Source of the DNA: Marinoscillum sp049115815
GTDB lineage: Bacteria > Bacteroidota > Bacteroidia > Cytophagales > Cyclobacteriaceae
DNA: 64,000 bases
NCBI GenBank assembly: GCA_049115815.1
Contig: JAGDZO010000014.1
Span: 178,032-242,031, forward strand
Reading direction: 5' to 3'
Below are positions 46,197-56,169 of the stretch, piece after piece; position 1 is the first letter of the stretch, and every line of letters begins with the position of its first letter. Position numbers and translations under genes: made by a program. The notes beneath the pieces were generated by a model, which had not been told where the DNA came from, searched no databases, and saw only the letters and a program-made list of their open reading frames with translations.

Positions 46197-47693
46197 TTAG
46201 TTTAAAGGGTCATTAAAATGATCTTGCATTTGATCTAGCTCGGCGAGTAATTCATTTTTGGTTTTCAGATAATTCTCCTGCTCTGATAGGTCATACATTT
46301 CTTCAGGATCGTTGAGTAAATCAAACAATAGCACCTTATCGGCTTTCGGAAATACCATCAACTTGAAACCATCTTTTCTTATGCTTCGCTGATAGTCGAT
46401 GTATGCGCCATAGATACCATTGTAGTAACTTGTTTGACGTTCTCCCTTCGCGATTGGCAGTACATTGTTGAACTCTACATAATCCGGCTTGCCAACTCCT
46501 GCCAGATCTAGACTAGTAGCCATCACATCTTGTAGATAAACTTCCGCATCTACTCGTTGGTTAGCTGGCACACCGGGACCTACTACTATAAAAGGTGGTT
46601 TCACACTATGATCATACAAACTCTGCTTCCCTATAAGCCCGTGTCGTCCCATCGCAAGCCCATGATCTGCCGTGAAAAAGATATAAGTGTTTTCTCGCTG
46701 GCCTGTTGCCTCTAATTTGTCCAAAATTTTGCCTATCTGCTCATCTAGATGCGTGATGATGGCATAGTATTCTTTGATATGCGTTTTGGTAGCAAACTCA
46801 GTGCGTGGAAAAGGTGCCAATGCTTCATCTCTAAGCTTAGGGCCATTACCAATTAAGTCCTGATTAGGATACTCAGGCATCCAGCTTTCGGGAATAGTAA
46901 TATTAGCGGTATCATACATATCCTGAAATGATTGTGGAGCTTGTCTGGGATCATGAGGTGCATTGAATGCTAAATACATAAAGAACGGGTTTTCACTTTT
47001 CTTGGATCGATCAAGGAAAGCAATAGCGTCATCCTTCAAGACTTCACTCCAGTGTTGGCCTCCTTTCCAAAAACCTCCAAATGTGGTATCGGTTGGACTC
47101 CAAGAATCATCGTCTGGTCCCAGAGGTCTGTTATACCCTATGGGCATTACTGCACTCGCTTCTACTTCTCCAGCAGCTACCTTCGTTTTAAAAATGTCTA
47201 CCATCTTAGCATGATCCCAGGCGTCATCTGGCATCCCTGGTCGCACATTACTCACATTCTGAAAAATACTAGTGGCAGGTACATCTACATGCCACTTCCC
47301 TGTCATATACGTATCATAGCCGGCGCTTTCCATAAGTTTTGGCCATGTCATTCGGATGGCTTCCGGATCTTTATCTTGCCATTTTTTTCTGAAATCATTG
47401 GCGCGCCATACAGACCTGCCAGATATCAACATAGATCTTGATGCGGTACATACCGCACCGTTCCATGCACCCATATTGAAGGCATTGTCGAAAGTGGTTC
47501 CTTCATAGACCAGTCTGTCCATATTGGGTGTGATAATCTCATCATTTCCCAGGGCATTGATAGCCGTGTATGTCTGATCATCAGTGAAGATGAATAGGAT
47601 GTTGGGCTTACTCTTGACCTCCTTTTGTGATGAACAACCACAAACAAACATATAAAATGCGGCCACTCCGCATAAACTTAGTATTCTAAACAT
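46197..47693 (-). CDS. S1-family sulfatase, lipoprotein, CTASR type
   Basis: A 498-residue sulfatase with a cysteine-rich lipobox region (FVCGC). The active site comprises FTDDQT, Cys82 in CTASR, TGKWHVD and TADHGLAMGRHG. It is a paralogue of the sulfatase at 2734-4278, sharing FNAPHDPRQAP, the DEALAPFPRT segment and YYAIITHLD, but unlike that protein it keeps the standard DH metal pair. This pair of paralogues thus offers a natural comparison. It lies in the long susC operon, 20 bp after the GH29 gene and 5 bp before the beta-helix gene. Exo- or endo-action on the sulfated galactan cannot be told apart by sequence. Confidence 0.92.
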   Translation of the reverse strand: MFRILSLCGVAAFYMFVCGCSSQKEVKSKPNILFIFTDDQTYTAINALGNDEIITPNMDRLVYEGTTFDNAFNMGAWNGAVCTASRSMLISGRSVWRANDFRKKWQDKDPEAIRMTWPKLMESAGYDTYMTGKWHVDVPATSIFQNVSNVRPGMPDDAWDHAKMVDIFKTKVAAGEVEASAVMPIGYNRPLGPDDDSWSPTDTTFGGFWKGGQHWSEVLKDDAIAFLDRSKKSENPFFMYLAFNAPHDPRQAPQSFQDMYDTANITIPESWMPEYPNQDLIGNGPKLRDEALAPFPRTEFATKTHIKEYYAIITHLDEQIGKILDKLEATGQRENTYIFFTADHGLAMGRHGLIGKQSLYDHSVKPPFIVVGPGVPANQRVDAEVYLQDVMATSLDLAGVGKPDYVEFNNVLPIAKGERQTSYYNGIYGAYIDYQRSIRKDGFKLMVFPKADKVLLFDLLNDPEEMYDLSEQENYLKTKNELLAELDQMQDHFNDPLN

Positions 47694-47713
47694 AATGCTT
47701 TGCTGGTTAGAAA

Positions 47714-49258
47714 TTAACTCCCTTGTGTTTCTAAACTAATCTTAAAGACACACGCATATTTGCCTTCTGTTGATTGATCAGCCTTTATAATCAATCCTTC
47801 CGCTGTTTGTTCCCATGCTATTTCCACATCAGACCCTAGCTGACTTATCGAACGGATGGCATTACTTTCTAGATGTTTGTTAGGGTTGCCCAATGATACA
47901 ATTTTGTAAGTATCGTCGGAACTAATGTCCATGGCAATGGCATATAGAAAATCATCTTTGGATGTAAACCTAAAGTCATCTGATGTCAGTGCTGTGTTGT
48001 CATTTTCCGTATGGTGCCCAGTGCTAACCTGAGTAGGGCCTTCTCCGAAGATTACCCAAGGTCTGGTATCATAAATGGCTTCCCCATTTACCTTAAGCCA
48101 AGTTCCAAGCTCCCGCAAGACTATTATTTGATCGTTAGGAATCGTACCATCAGATTTTGGTCCAACATTAAGCAGCAGATTACCATTCTTACTTACAATA
48201 TCGATAAGATCATCTACTATGGTATTGGGCTCTTTCGATATCCAATTGGAGGTGTAACACCACGAATTCTTGCCAATGGATGTATCTGTTTGCCAAGGAA
48301 ACTTATTGATACCCGATAGCTTACCTCTTTCGATATCTAGTACATTGGTTCCTTTGGGGAAGGACTCGAAATTGTCAAAATTCTTATTTTGGAGTACTAC
48401 CTCCTTGTTCCATTCTATCCCTTTGTTATAATAATAGGCCGCCAATTTGGGATGATAAGGGCGGTACTCTTCTTTGTCTATTTTGAAATCAAACCACAAT
48501 ATATCAGGCTGATAGTTGTCTACTATGTCAATTGTCCGATCCCACCAGAGTTCCAAAAACTCTTTGTCGGCGGGAGAATACGGTTCGTGATCTCTCCCAT
48601 AAAGCTCTTGATATATAGGATTTGAAGTATCGAACTTTTCGTCTTTATTGAAATAGTCCCAATTGAATGCGAAATGAGATGAAGCGCCTACTTTCAGACC
48701 TTGAGCTCGTCCTTCCTGGATAAGTTCTCCCAAAACATCTCGTTTTGGTCCCATATTCACTGAGTTCCACTTCGTATGTTTTGAGTTGTACATGGCAAAC
48801 GCATCATGATGCTCCGCCACAGGGACTATATATTTAGCTCCCGCTTCTTTAAAAAGGCTGACCCATTCTTTTGGATTGAAAGAATCTGCGGTGAACATTG
48901 GAATAAAATCTTTGTATCCAAATTGGCCAGGATCTCCGTATTTTTTTTGATGATGGGTATATACCCAAGAGGGACCATATCCTTTGATTTCACCAGAGGA
49001 TCCCCAATTAATTGAGTCTTGATACATAAAGCGTGGATACCACTCACTTCCAAAAGCGGGCACGCTATAAGGGCCCCAATGAATAAATATGCCGAGTTTG
49101 GCATCTCTAAACCATTCTGGTGTTTCGTAAGTCTTTAGTGACTCCCAGTTAGGCTGATATTGAGGTGACTTGGTATGCTGATCTGATAAGATCGGGTCGG
49201 AGAAAAAAGTAACAACACCCACTATGGTGATTAATAAAATTGTGGATATTGTTTTCAT
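47714..49258 (-). CDS. GH29-family alpha-L-fucosidase or alpha-L-galactosidase, third copy
   Basis: A 514-residue exported GH29 enzyme: signal peptide (about 1-25), catalytic barrel with WFRDAKLGIFIHWGPYSVPAF, AEHHDAF (where the other two copies have HHDGF) and the nucleophile Asp257 in ILWFDFK, then a C-terminal beta domain. The first-loop WGPYSVPA matches typical alpha-L-fucosidases of the family slightly better than the other two copies do. It is the first gene after the terminator that follows the SusCD-lipoprotein genes, 66 bp downstream of the lipoprotein stop. It may be read at a lower level than susCD by partial read-through. Fucosidase versus L-galactosidase activity is undecided. 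Confidence 0.92.
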   Translation of the reverse strand: MKTISTILLITIVGVVTFFSDPILSDQHTKSPQYQPNWESLKTYETPEWFRDAKLGIFIHWGPYSVPAFGSEWYPRFMYQDSINWGSSGEIKGYGPSWVYTHHQKKYGDPGQFGYKDFIPMFTADSFNPKEWVSLFKEAGAKYIVPVAEHHDAFAMYNSKHTKWNSVNMGPKRDVLGELIQEGRAQGLKVGASSHFAFNWDYFNKDEKFDTSNPIYQELYGRDHEPYSPADKEFLELWWDRTIDIVDNYQPDILWFDFKIDKEEYRPYHPKLAAYYYNKGIEWNKEVVLQNKNFDNFESFPKGTNVLDIERGKLSGINKFPWQTDTSIGKNSWCYTSNWISKEPNTIVDDLIDIVSKNGNLLLNVGPKSDGTIPNDQIIVLRELGTWLKVNGEAIYDTRPWVIFGEGPTQVSTGHHTENDNTALTSDDFRFTSKDDFLYAIAMDISSDDTYKIVSLGNPNKHLESNAIRSISQLGSDVEIAWEQTAEGLIIKADQSTEGKYACVFKISLETQGS

Positions 49259-49275
49259 TTGATTATTCTAAAAAT

Positions 49276-49308
49276 AAAAGCGTTCAGGTGATACACCTGA
49301 ACGCTTTT
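49276..49308 (-). terminator. Strong hairpin terminator/attenuator after the SusCD-lipoprotein genes
   Basis: A perfect 15-bp stem (AAAAGCGTTCAGGTG, 49276-49290, with its exact complement at 49294-49308) closes a 3-base ATA loop. On the minus strand the stem is followed by a T-rich run (TTTTATTTTTAG). It starts 17 bases after the surface lipoprotein stop and lies inside a longer co-directional gene run, so it probably limits read-through from highly expressed susCD into the enzyme genes. The plus strand also has Ts at its end, so it may work both ways. Confidence 0.9.
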
Positions 49309-49324
49309 TTAAAAAAGTTTATTA

Positions 49325-50902
49325 TTAAGGTCTCGCTTCAAAAACTGAAATCTCTATGTCATCATAGTAAATCGTACCAGCACTATTGTGACGGATAGAT
49401 ACATAGAAATCATCGGCTGTTGCCGCAGGAGCCCAATTGGTCTTACCACTAGTCCATGAAAACCACTCATCCTTAGGTGCGGAAGATGTAGCATTCATCC
49501 AATATTGTTGCTGACTATTCGGCTGAATCCATGGTCCGTTGATATTGATGCTAGAACCAGTTGGGATGTAGAACTTATAAGAGTACTGAAGGAAAGTACC
49601 AGCATCTATATGGAATGGAGCCGGGCTCATTTCAAAATGTGACCAGTTACCACCTTCACTAGCAACCATCTTCAAACTATAAGTACCTGATGCTGCAAGC
49701 TCATCTGTAACCGTGATCGTCGTGGTAGGTAGATTCTCTGCATGAGGAATCACCATTGCACCAGCACCTCCATCCTCAAATCCATATAACATTGGATCAG
49801 TCAACAAATGCTTGAACATAGTAACTGGCTCATCTGCAAAAGTAATCGGGGCACGGGTATCTGCAGCAGTAATGCCGCTACCATCCAATAATGTCACCGT
49901 AATAACATCATTCTTATAAATAGGATCAGACAATTTAACTTCTAATATAGACGCATCATCACTGTTCAGAGTCATTGAGGCAATCGCGAATGGAGTACCG
50001 TTTACACTCACCTGCAAGAATTGATCTTGACCCACAAAGAAATCGTTAAATCCTCCAGAGAATGGTATCTGAATGGTTTCATCCTCTAGCTCAATAATCT
50101 CACCGCTTAACTCAAATGGCAAACTAGAAGGTGTCACCTTAATGATATTTGGAAACTCATAACCAGCCCAATTATTAGGAACGTTCTCTCCTTGTCTACT
50201 AACATTAGCGCGAGCAGTGAACACGCCTAGATTTTTGAGGATTACTGTAGATGCAGAATCATTACCTGAAGCTGAACCAATGGTATATCTCCAAGTATTT
50301 GGCTCCCCTTCTGAGTAGTCTACAAACTCCAGCCCATTACCATTTTCTACAAAAACAGTATCTACATCTGGGCCTATTTCCACTCCGTCTTGATACATTT
50401 TGACATCAATGCTTATGGTATCATAAACCTTAATGTTGAATGTTGCCTCATAGAGCCATCTTCCGTCTTCTTGTTGCACCGCAGGTAGCGTATCATGACC
50501 TCTGAAGGCTACAGAATCAGCGAAATAATTGCGCAGAGTTACTTTAGACCATCCGGGCTTTCCAAAAACAACGTGAACCGTTTTATCGGTAGTGGCTGTA
50601 TCTCCAACATGAATCTTTTTGTCATCCCAGACAGAATCTAGTCGGGTCAATGGACCTTTTACAAAAAATGAATTCTCATCAATTATCCAGTAATGCTCTA
50701 AAGCATTAACAGACAAGTCTGAAAAGCTTAGATACTTGTTTACAGCAACATTGTTCTCTCCTCCAGTTGTAGTATCAGTACGAAACAAACTGGTATAATA
50801 ACCCACATCCGTAAATGAATTGGGCGCGATATAGTCTTCCTCACAAGCCGTGATTGCGAGTACCAACATCGATACTAAAGCTATATGTTTTAAATTTTTC
50901 AT
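49325..50902 (-). CDS. PUL surface glycan-binding lipoprotein (SusE/F-position)
   Basis: A 525-residue lipoprotein with a lipobox (AITAC, Cys20) placed directly after susD (4-bp gap), the usual place of SusE/SusF or SGBP genes. Three to four beta-sandwich modules are visible: PKD/Ig-like segments (about 30-210 and 230-370) and a C-terminal jelly-roll domain (about 375-525) with FEDGG, aromatic residues and YYDDIEI near the end, like a family 4/9/11-type carbohydrate-binding module. SGBPs are variable in sequence, so the function rests largely on position. It probably displays the galactan to the SusCD complex on the outer membrane. Confidence 0.85.
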   Translation of the reverse strand: MKNLKHIALVSMLVLAITACEEDYIAPNSFTDVGYYTSLFRTDTTTGGENNVAVNKYLSFSDLSVNALEHYWIIDENSFFVKGPLTRLDSVWDDKKIHVGDTATTDKTVHVVFGKPGWSKVTLRNYFADSVAFRGHDTLPAVQQEDGRWLYEATFNIKVYDTISIDVKMYQDGVEIGPDVDTVFVENGNGLEFVDYSEGEPNTWRYTIGSASGNDSASTVILKNLGVFTARANVSRQGENVPNNWAGYEFPNIIKVTPSSLPFELSGEIIELEDETIQIPFSGGFNDFFVGQDQFLQVSVNGTPFAIASMTLNSDDASILEVKLSDPIYKNDVITVTLLDGSGITAADTRAPITFADEPVTMFKHLLTDPMLYGFEDGGAGAMVIPHAENLPTTTITVTDELAASGTYSLKMVASEGGNWSHFEMSPAPFHIDAGTFLQYSYKFYIPTGSSININGPWIQPNSQQQYWMNATSSAPKDEWFSWTSGKTNWAPAATADDFYVSIRHNSAGTIYYDDIEISVFEARP

Positions 50903-50906
50903 TTTC

Positions 50907-52760
50907 TTACTTGGTTATTGAATACAATTCAGGATTACCAGTTTCTTCATCTACCGGAATAGGTAGGTAACTATGCAATTCTTCGCGGAAGTTTGCAGCA
51001 GGCATAGATCTATCAACCAAAGCTGGATCAGCTTCAGCCTCTGTAGCTACTGCTATCAGTCTTCCTCCCCATCTAGTTCCAGGAGTTCCATCAAGATTCA
51101 CAAAGGGCACGTTTTCTTTAGCATATAAGCCAACAGCTAGTTCATCAAATCTTTGCTTAAGCACGCCCCATCTTCTTAGATCAAGATATCGTATAGCGTG
51201 TCCCTCAGAAGCCAATTCTAGTGGACGCTCTTTGTACATTAAGTGATTCATCAATGAACCCGCATCATAAGTAATATTGTCGTGCGAAGCAGATGGAAAC
51301 TCACCCGAGCCATTTGGTCCTAGTTGCTCTAATGAGGATCTTTTTCTTACTTTATTTACATATTCCAGTGCCATATCAAGACCCGATGCATCAGTACCTC
51401 CTTTGATCAAGCACTCTGCATACATCAGATATACGTCTGCCAATCTAATGAGACGAATATTTGACCCTCCTCTACCGTCAGCAGAAAACGTTCTTTCACT
51501 ATCCGCAATATCAGAATTTGAATATTTTCTGAAGTAGGCAGTTTCTGAGTTATTGAATTGTCCTTTCTGAGCAGGAAAGGCATTATAGTACATATTGTCC
51601 ATGTCATCTACCAGAGCAATTGACTGTCCAGTTCTTTTAGAGAAAATTCTCAATCTTGTAGAATCTGATCCATCAGCTGCCTGAAGTCTATTTCCTGACC
51701 AATCATAAGCAGGCACATAATTAGAAGCATCGTTCAAGTCCATCTTCTCGTTTCTATATTCTAATCCTAACCAACATGCAGGATAAGTAGACCTAAAGCC
51801 ACCCAAAAACCCTCCTGGAGCCATCTGCTGAGGTAGATTATGTGCGGTGTTCTCTTTGTCCCAGATACTTACCTCACTTTTATAGTTTACAGAAAAACTT
51901 ACTTCAAAAATACTTTCAGAATTAAACTCATCGCTTGAATGGAAATTCATACCAATCTCAGGAGTCAATGAAAAACCACCATTATCAATGATGTTTTTGA
52001 AATACGCTGCAGCAGAATCGTAATAAGCCGCATTTTCAATTGACGAAATTGGCCCAACATCATATAGAAAAGATTTTCCCATCACTGCTTGTGCAGTCCA
52101 GGTAGTCACACGACCCATGTCGATATCTCTTGTCCAAGTCTCAGGAAGATTATTGATAGCGAATGTAAGATCTTCTCTCACAAAAGCGATCACTTCATCA
52201 GCTGGACGAATCGGCTGGTAAAAATCCTCCAAAGTCACAGGAACAAAATCAGAAATGATCACCTTCCCGTTGTTGAAAGAGTTGTACAAATACCAATGGG
52301 CAACACCTCTGAAAAATTTTGCTTCAGCATAGATCTCAAGCGCTCTTTCCTCAGCCTCATCAGATGAGAATGTTCCTTCCAATGCTTCGTAAGCTTCTAT
52401 CACTTGGTTGCTTTTAAAAGCTACCTCATATAGAGCTGACCATTTGTTGGTCACTGCCCCATCCGAACCCGTAAACGTCTGCAAGAAGAAAGGATTGGAA
52501 GTATTGGGTCTACCCCAGCCTGGCCAATCGATATCACTTCTATGGTTTTCATTAACAGTTTGGAAAATATTATTCGTCGAAAACGACGCATAAACTGCTA
52601 CTAAACCTGACTCAAGATCACTTAGAGTCTTCCAATAACTATCCGTAGATATTTGATTGGGGTTCGTTTCCTCAAGAAACTTGTCTTGACACCCTACTGC
52701 ACCTATAATTAAGGCTACAGCTAAAATGCGGGTCAATATATTTGATTGAATATTTTTCAT
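50907..52760 (-). CDS. susD: SusD-family outer-membrane glycan-binding lipoprotein
   Basis: A 617-residue lipoprotein (lipobox GAVGC, Cys24) with SusD/RagB architecture: N-terminal SusD-like region (about 25-240) with NPNQISTDSYW, TPR-like helices, and the C-terminal RagB/SusD domain ending with LPIPVDEETGNP, a very common family ending. RLADVYLMYAE and RYLDLRRWG are additional signatures. It follows susC by 19 bp. SusD forms the lid on the SusC barrel and helps capture oligosaccharides; here most likely agar/porphyran fragments. Binding residues cannot be read off since SusD families diverge strongly. Confidence 0.96.
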   Translation of the reverse strand: MKNIQSNILTRILAVALIIGAVGCQDKFLEETNPNQISTDSYWKTLSDLESGLVAVYASFSTNNIFQTVNENHRSDIDWPGWGRPNTSNPFFLQTFTGSDGAVTNKWSALYEVAFKSNQVIEAYEALEGTFSSDEAEERALEIYAEAKFFRGVAHWYLYNSFNNGKVIISDFVPVTLEDFYQPIRPADEVIAFVREDLTFAINNLPETWTRDIDMGRVTTWTAQAVMGKSFLYDVGPISSIENAAYYDSAAAYFKNIIDNGGFSLTPEIGMNFHSSDEFNSESIFEVSFSVNYKSEVSIWDKENTAHNLPQQMAPGGFLGGFRSTYPACWLGLEYRNEKMDLNDASNYVPAYDWSGNRLQAADGSDSTRLRIFSKRTGQSIALVDDMDNMYYNAFPAQKGQFNNSETAYFRKYSNSDIADSERTFSADGRGGSNIRLIRLADVYLMYAECLIKGGTDASGLDMALEYVNKVRKRSSLEQLGPNGSGEFPSASHDNITYDAGSLMNHLMYKERPLELASEGHAIRYLDLRRWGVLKQRFDELAVGLYAKENVPFVNLDGTPGTRWGGRLIAVATEAEADPALVDRSMPAANFREELHSYLPIPVDEETGNPELYSITK

Positions 52761-52779
52761 TTCAGTCTTTGTTTAATTT

Positions 52780-55700
52780 TTAAAATTCAAACTGAATACC
52801 ACCTCTGTAAACAGCACTGATTGGATAATTACCTCTATCCAATCCTCTCGTACTTAATCCATTGTTTCCTACTTCAGGATCATATCCTGTATAATCTGTA
52901 AATGTCAATGGGTTTTGTGCCGATACATAGAAACGGATTTTTGATATGTTGATAGACTCAGTCAATGAACCAGGTAATGTGTACCCGAGCACGACATTTC
53001 TCAATCTTACAAATGATGCGTCCTCTAACCAATAGTCTGTGTTACCTACGTAGTTGATACTTCCACTTCTGCTTGTAGGAATGTCACTATCGGCATTTCG
53101 AGGAGACCATTGGTGCAACAAATCTTTATGCCTGTTGCTCTCATATGCGTATTGTCTACTACCGTTGATCACTTCTCCGCCAATAGCACCATACCATTGC
53201 ATGGAGAAATCAAACCCTTTGTAGCCGAAATCAGTATTGATACCAAACTCAAATTCCGGAGCACCATGGCCCATGAACTTACGATCATCAATATTGATTA
53301 CACTATCGCCATTTTGATCCTTGTACATCATGTCTCCTAATTTCGGAGTGGTAGAAGAATTGATCAATGAATAAGCTTCTAGTTCTTCGTTAGTTTTGAT
53401 TACACCTGCAGTTTCCCAAAGGAAAAATGCTCCTGCTGGATATCCGGCAGCCAGTACTGTCAAGTCGCCACCAGATCTCAAGCTTGAACCACCAATGTAG
53501 ATGACATCTTGAGGACCACCCATTTCTGTAATCTCATTCACATTTTTAGTGAAAGTACCACCTAGACTGAAGTTTAGATCACCAATTACCTGACGGTAAT
53601 TAGCTGCTACTTCTACTCCCTGATTGGTCATGTTACCAACGTTAAGAATAACAGTCCCATTGTTTCCTGCCCCAGTACTCTGTGGTAAAGCAAGGGGAAA
53701 TAGCATATCTTCTTTGTCAGTTCGGTATAGATCGGCGGTAAGTGTTAATCTATTATCCAACAAACCAAAATCAACTCCGAAGTTGTACTGCTTTGTGGTT
53801 TCCCATTTTACTTCTCCATTGGCGTATGCCTCTTGAATAGCTCCATTGACCAATGGGCCATCAGCATCATCCGAACCAAAAACATAGTCTCTGTTTAGCT
53901 GGATAGTTGCTGAGTTGCTATAATCTTGGAAGTTTTGATTACCAGTAGTACCATAACTAGCTCTTACTTTGAAAATTGATACTGCGTTTTTCAAAGGAGA
54001 CCAAAATGCCTCGTCTGAAACATTCCATCCTGCTGAAACAGAAGGGAAAGTTCCCCATCTATATTTCTGAGAGAATCTCGATGATCCATCTCTTCTCACA
54101 CTCGCGCTGAATAGGTATTTTCCTTTAAAGTCATATTGAACTCTTCCCAAGCTACCAATCAAATTAGTGGTTCTGTCTTGGTTAAACCCAGTACCGGATC
54201 CAGCATCCGGATCTGACAATGCTCCATTAAGTACTGTAATGTCATTACTCACCAAGTCTCTTCGTTGAGCAAAGAAATAAGCATTGGTATAAGTCTCCAT
54301 TGAGTATAAAGCAGTCACATTGATATTGTGCTCACCGAATGACTTTTTATAAGTCGCGAAATTCTCCCAAGCCAAGCTTGTTTCTCTATCGTTACTTTCC
54401 ATCACACCAGATCGTGTATTGGCATTCTCAGGAAGCAACACACCATCATTATCGTATACGATAAATCGAGGATTGATTACCTGACGATTGTTATCTGTAA
54501 AGCTTGCACCTAATCTACTAGTCACTTTAAGGTTCTCCGTGATGTCATTCGATAATCTCATGTAACCATTGAAATGATGACCTTGCTCTTCATCTCTTTG
54601 CTTGATCTTAGCCATCAAATTTCCAAGGGCAATCAATTCATTTCCTTGACCTGCATCTTGCACGATCGCTGCACTTGGATCTAATAGCCTCTGTGTAGGC
54701 TTATAATTGATAGCTGTGTAAATAAACTGCCACGGCTCTCTGCTACGATCCTCGATGCGGAAACCGAGCCCCGTATCTACTGTCCAATCTCTATGCTTGA
54801 GCGTAGTATTCGCTCTTACGTTATAACGCTCATAATTTGAGTTGATAATTGTCCCTTCTTGCTGAAAGAAAGTTCCCACCACATTATAAGTCAACCCCTT
54901 TGAACCACCGCTTACATTCAAACTATGGTTTTGAATCAAGGCATTGTCGTTCAGAATGATATCTCTTAACTCAGTGTTATTAGTAAACAATGAAGGATTA
55001 GCTTCAAATACTGACCATGAGTTCTGAAAGTTTGAATTGCTATTATTATTGCTCAATCTCAAAAAATCAGCGTAGATACTTTCTTCTGGATTCATCAAAG
55101 GCTCTCCTGATGTAATTACCTGAGAACCTACGTAGCTATCCAAACCAATTTTCATCTGTCCTTCTCTACCACGCTTGGTTGTAATCAAGATTACTCCACC
55201 AGATCCCCTGGTACCATAAATAGAAGCAGAAGCAGCATCTTTCAATACATCTACCGACTCAATCTCATTGTTACTAAGCTTAGGGTCTCCTGCATAAGGA
55301 ATACCATCAACCACAAAAAGTGGAGCATTAGCTCCTGTAACAGAACTCAAACCACGAATCTGGATATTTGACTCTGCACCCGGCTGACCAGATGAAGCCG
55401 ATACGTTCACCCCAGCTATTTGACCTTGAAGCGCAGTTCCCAAGTCGGGAGTAGCATTCTTCAAGATATCCTTAGCTTCTAAGCGAACTACCGCTCCGGT
55501 TATCTCCTTTTTCTTCTGCTCTCCATAACCTATCACAACCACTTCTTCCAATGCTTTCACATCGAGCGCCAGTTTGATATTGATTTGAGTTTTACCTGCG
55601 GTGCTAACCTCTTGCTGAACATAGCCAATAAAAGAGAAAGTCAATGTGCCGTCATCTCCTTGGACTGATACTCTGTAATTACCATCAATATCAGTAACTG

Positions 55701-55890
55701 TACCTGTAGAAGTTCCCTTCACCAAGACTGTAACTCCCGGTAGTCCTTCTCCTGTTTCTTCATCTACCACTTGTCCTTGCACAGTGGCCTGCGAGAACGC
55801 ATCGTTCATCGTAAGTACGAACACCAAGCACATCAGCATGCCTTTCCAAGCTGCGGTCAGTGGTCCTCGAATTGTAAAGCGTTGTTTCAT
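52780..55890 (-). CDS. susC: SusC-family TonB-dependent outer-membrane transporter
   Basis: A 1036-residue transporter. After the signal peptide (to AFSQA) come a carboxypeptidase D regulatory-like domain (about 35-110, with the GLPGVTVLVKG and DGNYRV signatures), the TonB box region (EEVVVIGYG, about 115-125), the plug domain (about 130-240, with LFVVDGIPY and SIYGTRGSGGVI), and a beta-barrel to the terminal aromatic (IQFEF). No N-terminal anti-sigma-interacting STN domain is present, in keeping with control by an HTCS and not by an ECF sigma/anti-sigma pair. It heads the longest minus-strand operon and is divergent from the HTCS gene across 279 bp. Confidence 0.97.
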   Translation of the reverse strand: MKQRFTIRGPLTAAWKGMLMCLVFVLTMNDAFSQATVQGQVVDEETGEGLPGVTVLVKGTSTGTVTDIDGNYRVSVQGDDGTLTFSFIGYVQQEVSTAGKTQINIKLALDVKALEEVVVIGYGEQKKKEITGAVVRLEAKDILKNATPDLGTALQGQIAGVNVSASSGQPGAESNIQIRGLSSVTGANAPLFVVDGIPYAGDPKLSNNEIESVDVLKDAASASIYGTRGSGGVILITTKRGREGQMKIGLDSYVGSQVITSGEPLMNPEESIYADFLRLSNNNSNSNFQNSWSVFEANPSLFTNNTELRDIILNDNALIQNHSLNVSGGSKGLTYNVVGTFFQQEGTIINSNYERYNVRANTTLKHRDWTVDTGLGFRIEDRSREPWQFIYTAINYKPTQRLLDPSAAIVQDAGQGNELIALGNLMAKIKQRDEEQGHHFNGYMRLSNDITENLKVTSRLGASFTDNNRQVINPRFIVYDNDGVLLPENANTRSGVMESNDRETSLAWENFATYKKSFGEHNINVTALYSMETYTNAYFFAQRRDLVSNDITVLNGALSDPDAGSGTGFNQDRTTNLIGSLGRVQYDFKGKYLFSASVRRDGSSRFSQKYRWGTFPSVSAGWNVSDEAFWSPLKNAVSIFKVRASYGTTGNQNFQDYSNSATIQLNRDYVFGSDDADGPLVNGAIQEAYANGEVKWETTKQYNFGVDFGLLDNRLTLTADLYRTDKEDMLFPLALPQSTGAGNNGTVILNVGNMTNQGVEVAANYRQVIGDLNFSLGGTFTKNVNEITEMGGPQDVIYIGGSSLRSGGDLTVLAAGYPAGAFFLWETAGVIKTNEELEAYSLINSSTTPKLGDMMYKDQNGDSVINIDDRKFMGHGAPEFEFGINTDFGYKGFDFSMQWYGAIGGEVINGSRQYAYESNRHKDLLHQWSPRNADSDIPTSRSGSINYVGNTDYWLEDASFVRLRNVVLGYTLPGSLTESINISKIRFYVSAQNPLTFTDYTGYDPEVGNNGLSTRGLDRGNYPISAVYRGGIQFEF

Positions 55891-55969
55891 AGAAAATTTT
55901 ATTTAGTTAGAAATAGTTGGTCTGGCGAACTAAGCGATCCTCTTCAGGAATATCATAATACCAGATATA

Positions 55970-55977
55970 CAAAAGTA
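55970..55977 (-). promoter_or_regulatory. Candidate -7 box of the susC operon
   Basis: The minus strand reads TACTTTTG, an exact TAnnTTTG match, giving a leader of about 70 bases before the susC ATG at 55890. No TTG is seen at the usual -33 distance, which is acceptable for a promoter that relies on an activator. Confidence 0.4.
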
Positions 55978-56020
55978 TTTTTCCGCGCATTGAGAAGGTT
56001 ATACTTTTATGCCCCAATTG

Positions 56021-56072
56021 AAGGGGCGTATTTTTGGCAAGGGGGCAAAATCCTCTTTTAACAGAGGGGTAA
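56021..56072. repeat. G-run repeats upstream of susC, candidate HTCS operator
   Basis: Three G-runs with A/T tails follow each other on the plus strand: AAGGGGCGTATTT (56021), AAGGGGGCAAAA (56039) and AGAGGGGTAATTTT (56063), with spacings of roughly 18-25 bp. They resemble the AAGGGGTATT core at 21385-21420 and 13481-13491. They would lie about 60-110 bp upstream of the predicted susC transcript start. Degenerate sequence and uneven spacing make this a weaker case than the copy at 21385. Confidence 0.4.
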
Positions 56073-56169
56073 TTTTAAAACTATGTGATTCTGTTGCAGT
56101 TAAATTGCCTTTTTGACAAAAGCGGATCATTATTGAAGAATAGAATTTTACTTCGGTAAATTATAGTTT

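Larger units (their letters stand above)
55891..56169. promoter_or_regulatory. Divergent control region, susC / HTCS regulator
   Basis: This 279-bp region lies between susC (minus) and the regulator gene (plus). It contains a -7 box for susC, a set of G-runs (56021-56072) related to the repeats before the GH29-GH16 operon, and two small inverted repeats: GCCCC/GGGGC (56011-56027) and CCTCT/AGAGG (56052-56067). No clear -7 box was found for the HTCS gene. This is the expected place for the operator of the regulator encoded next to it. Confidence 0.55.
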
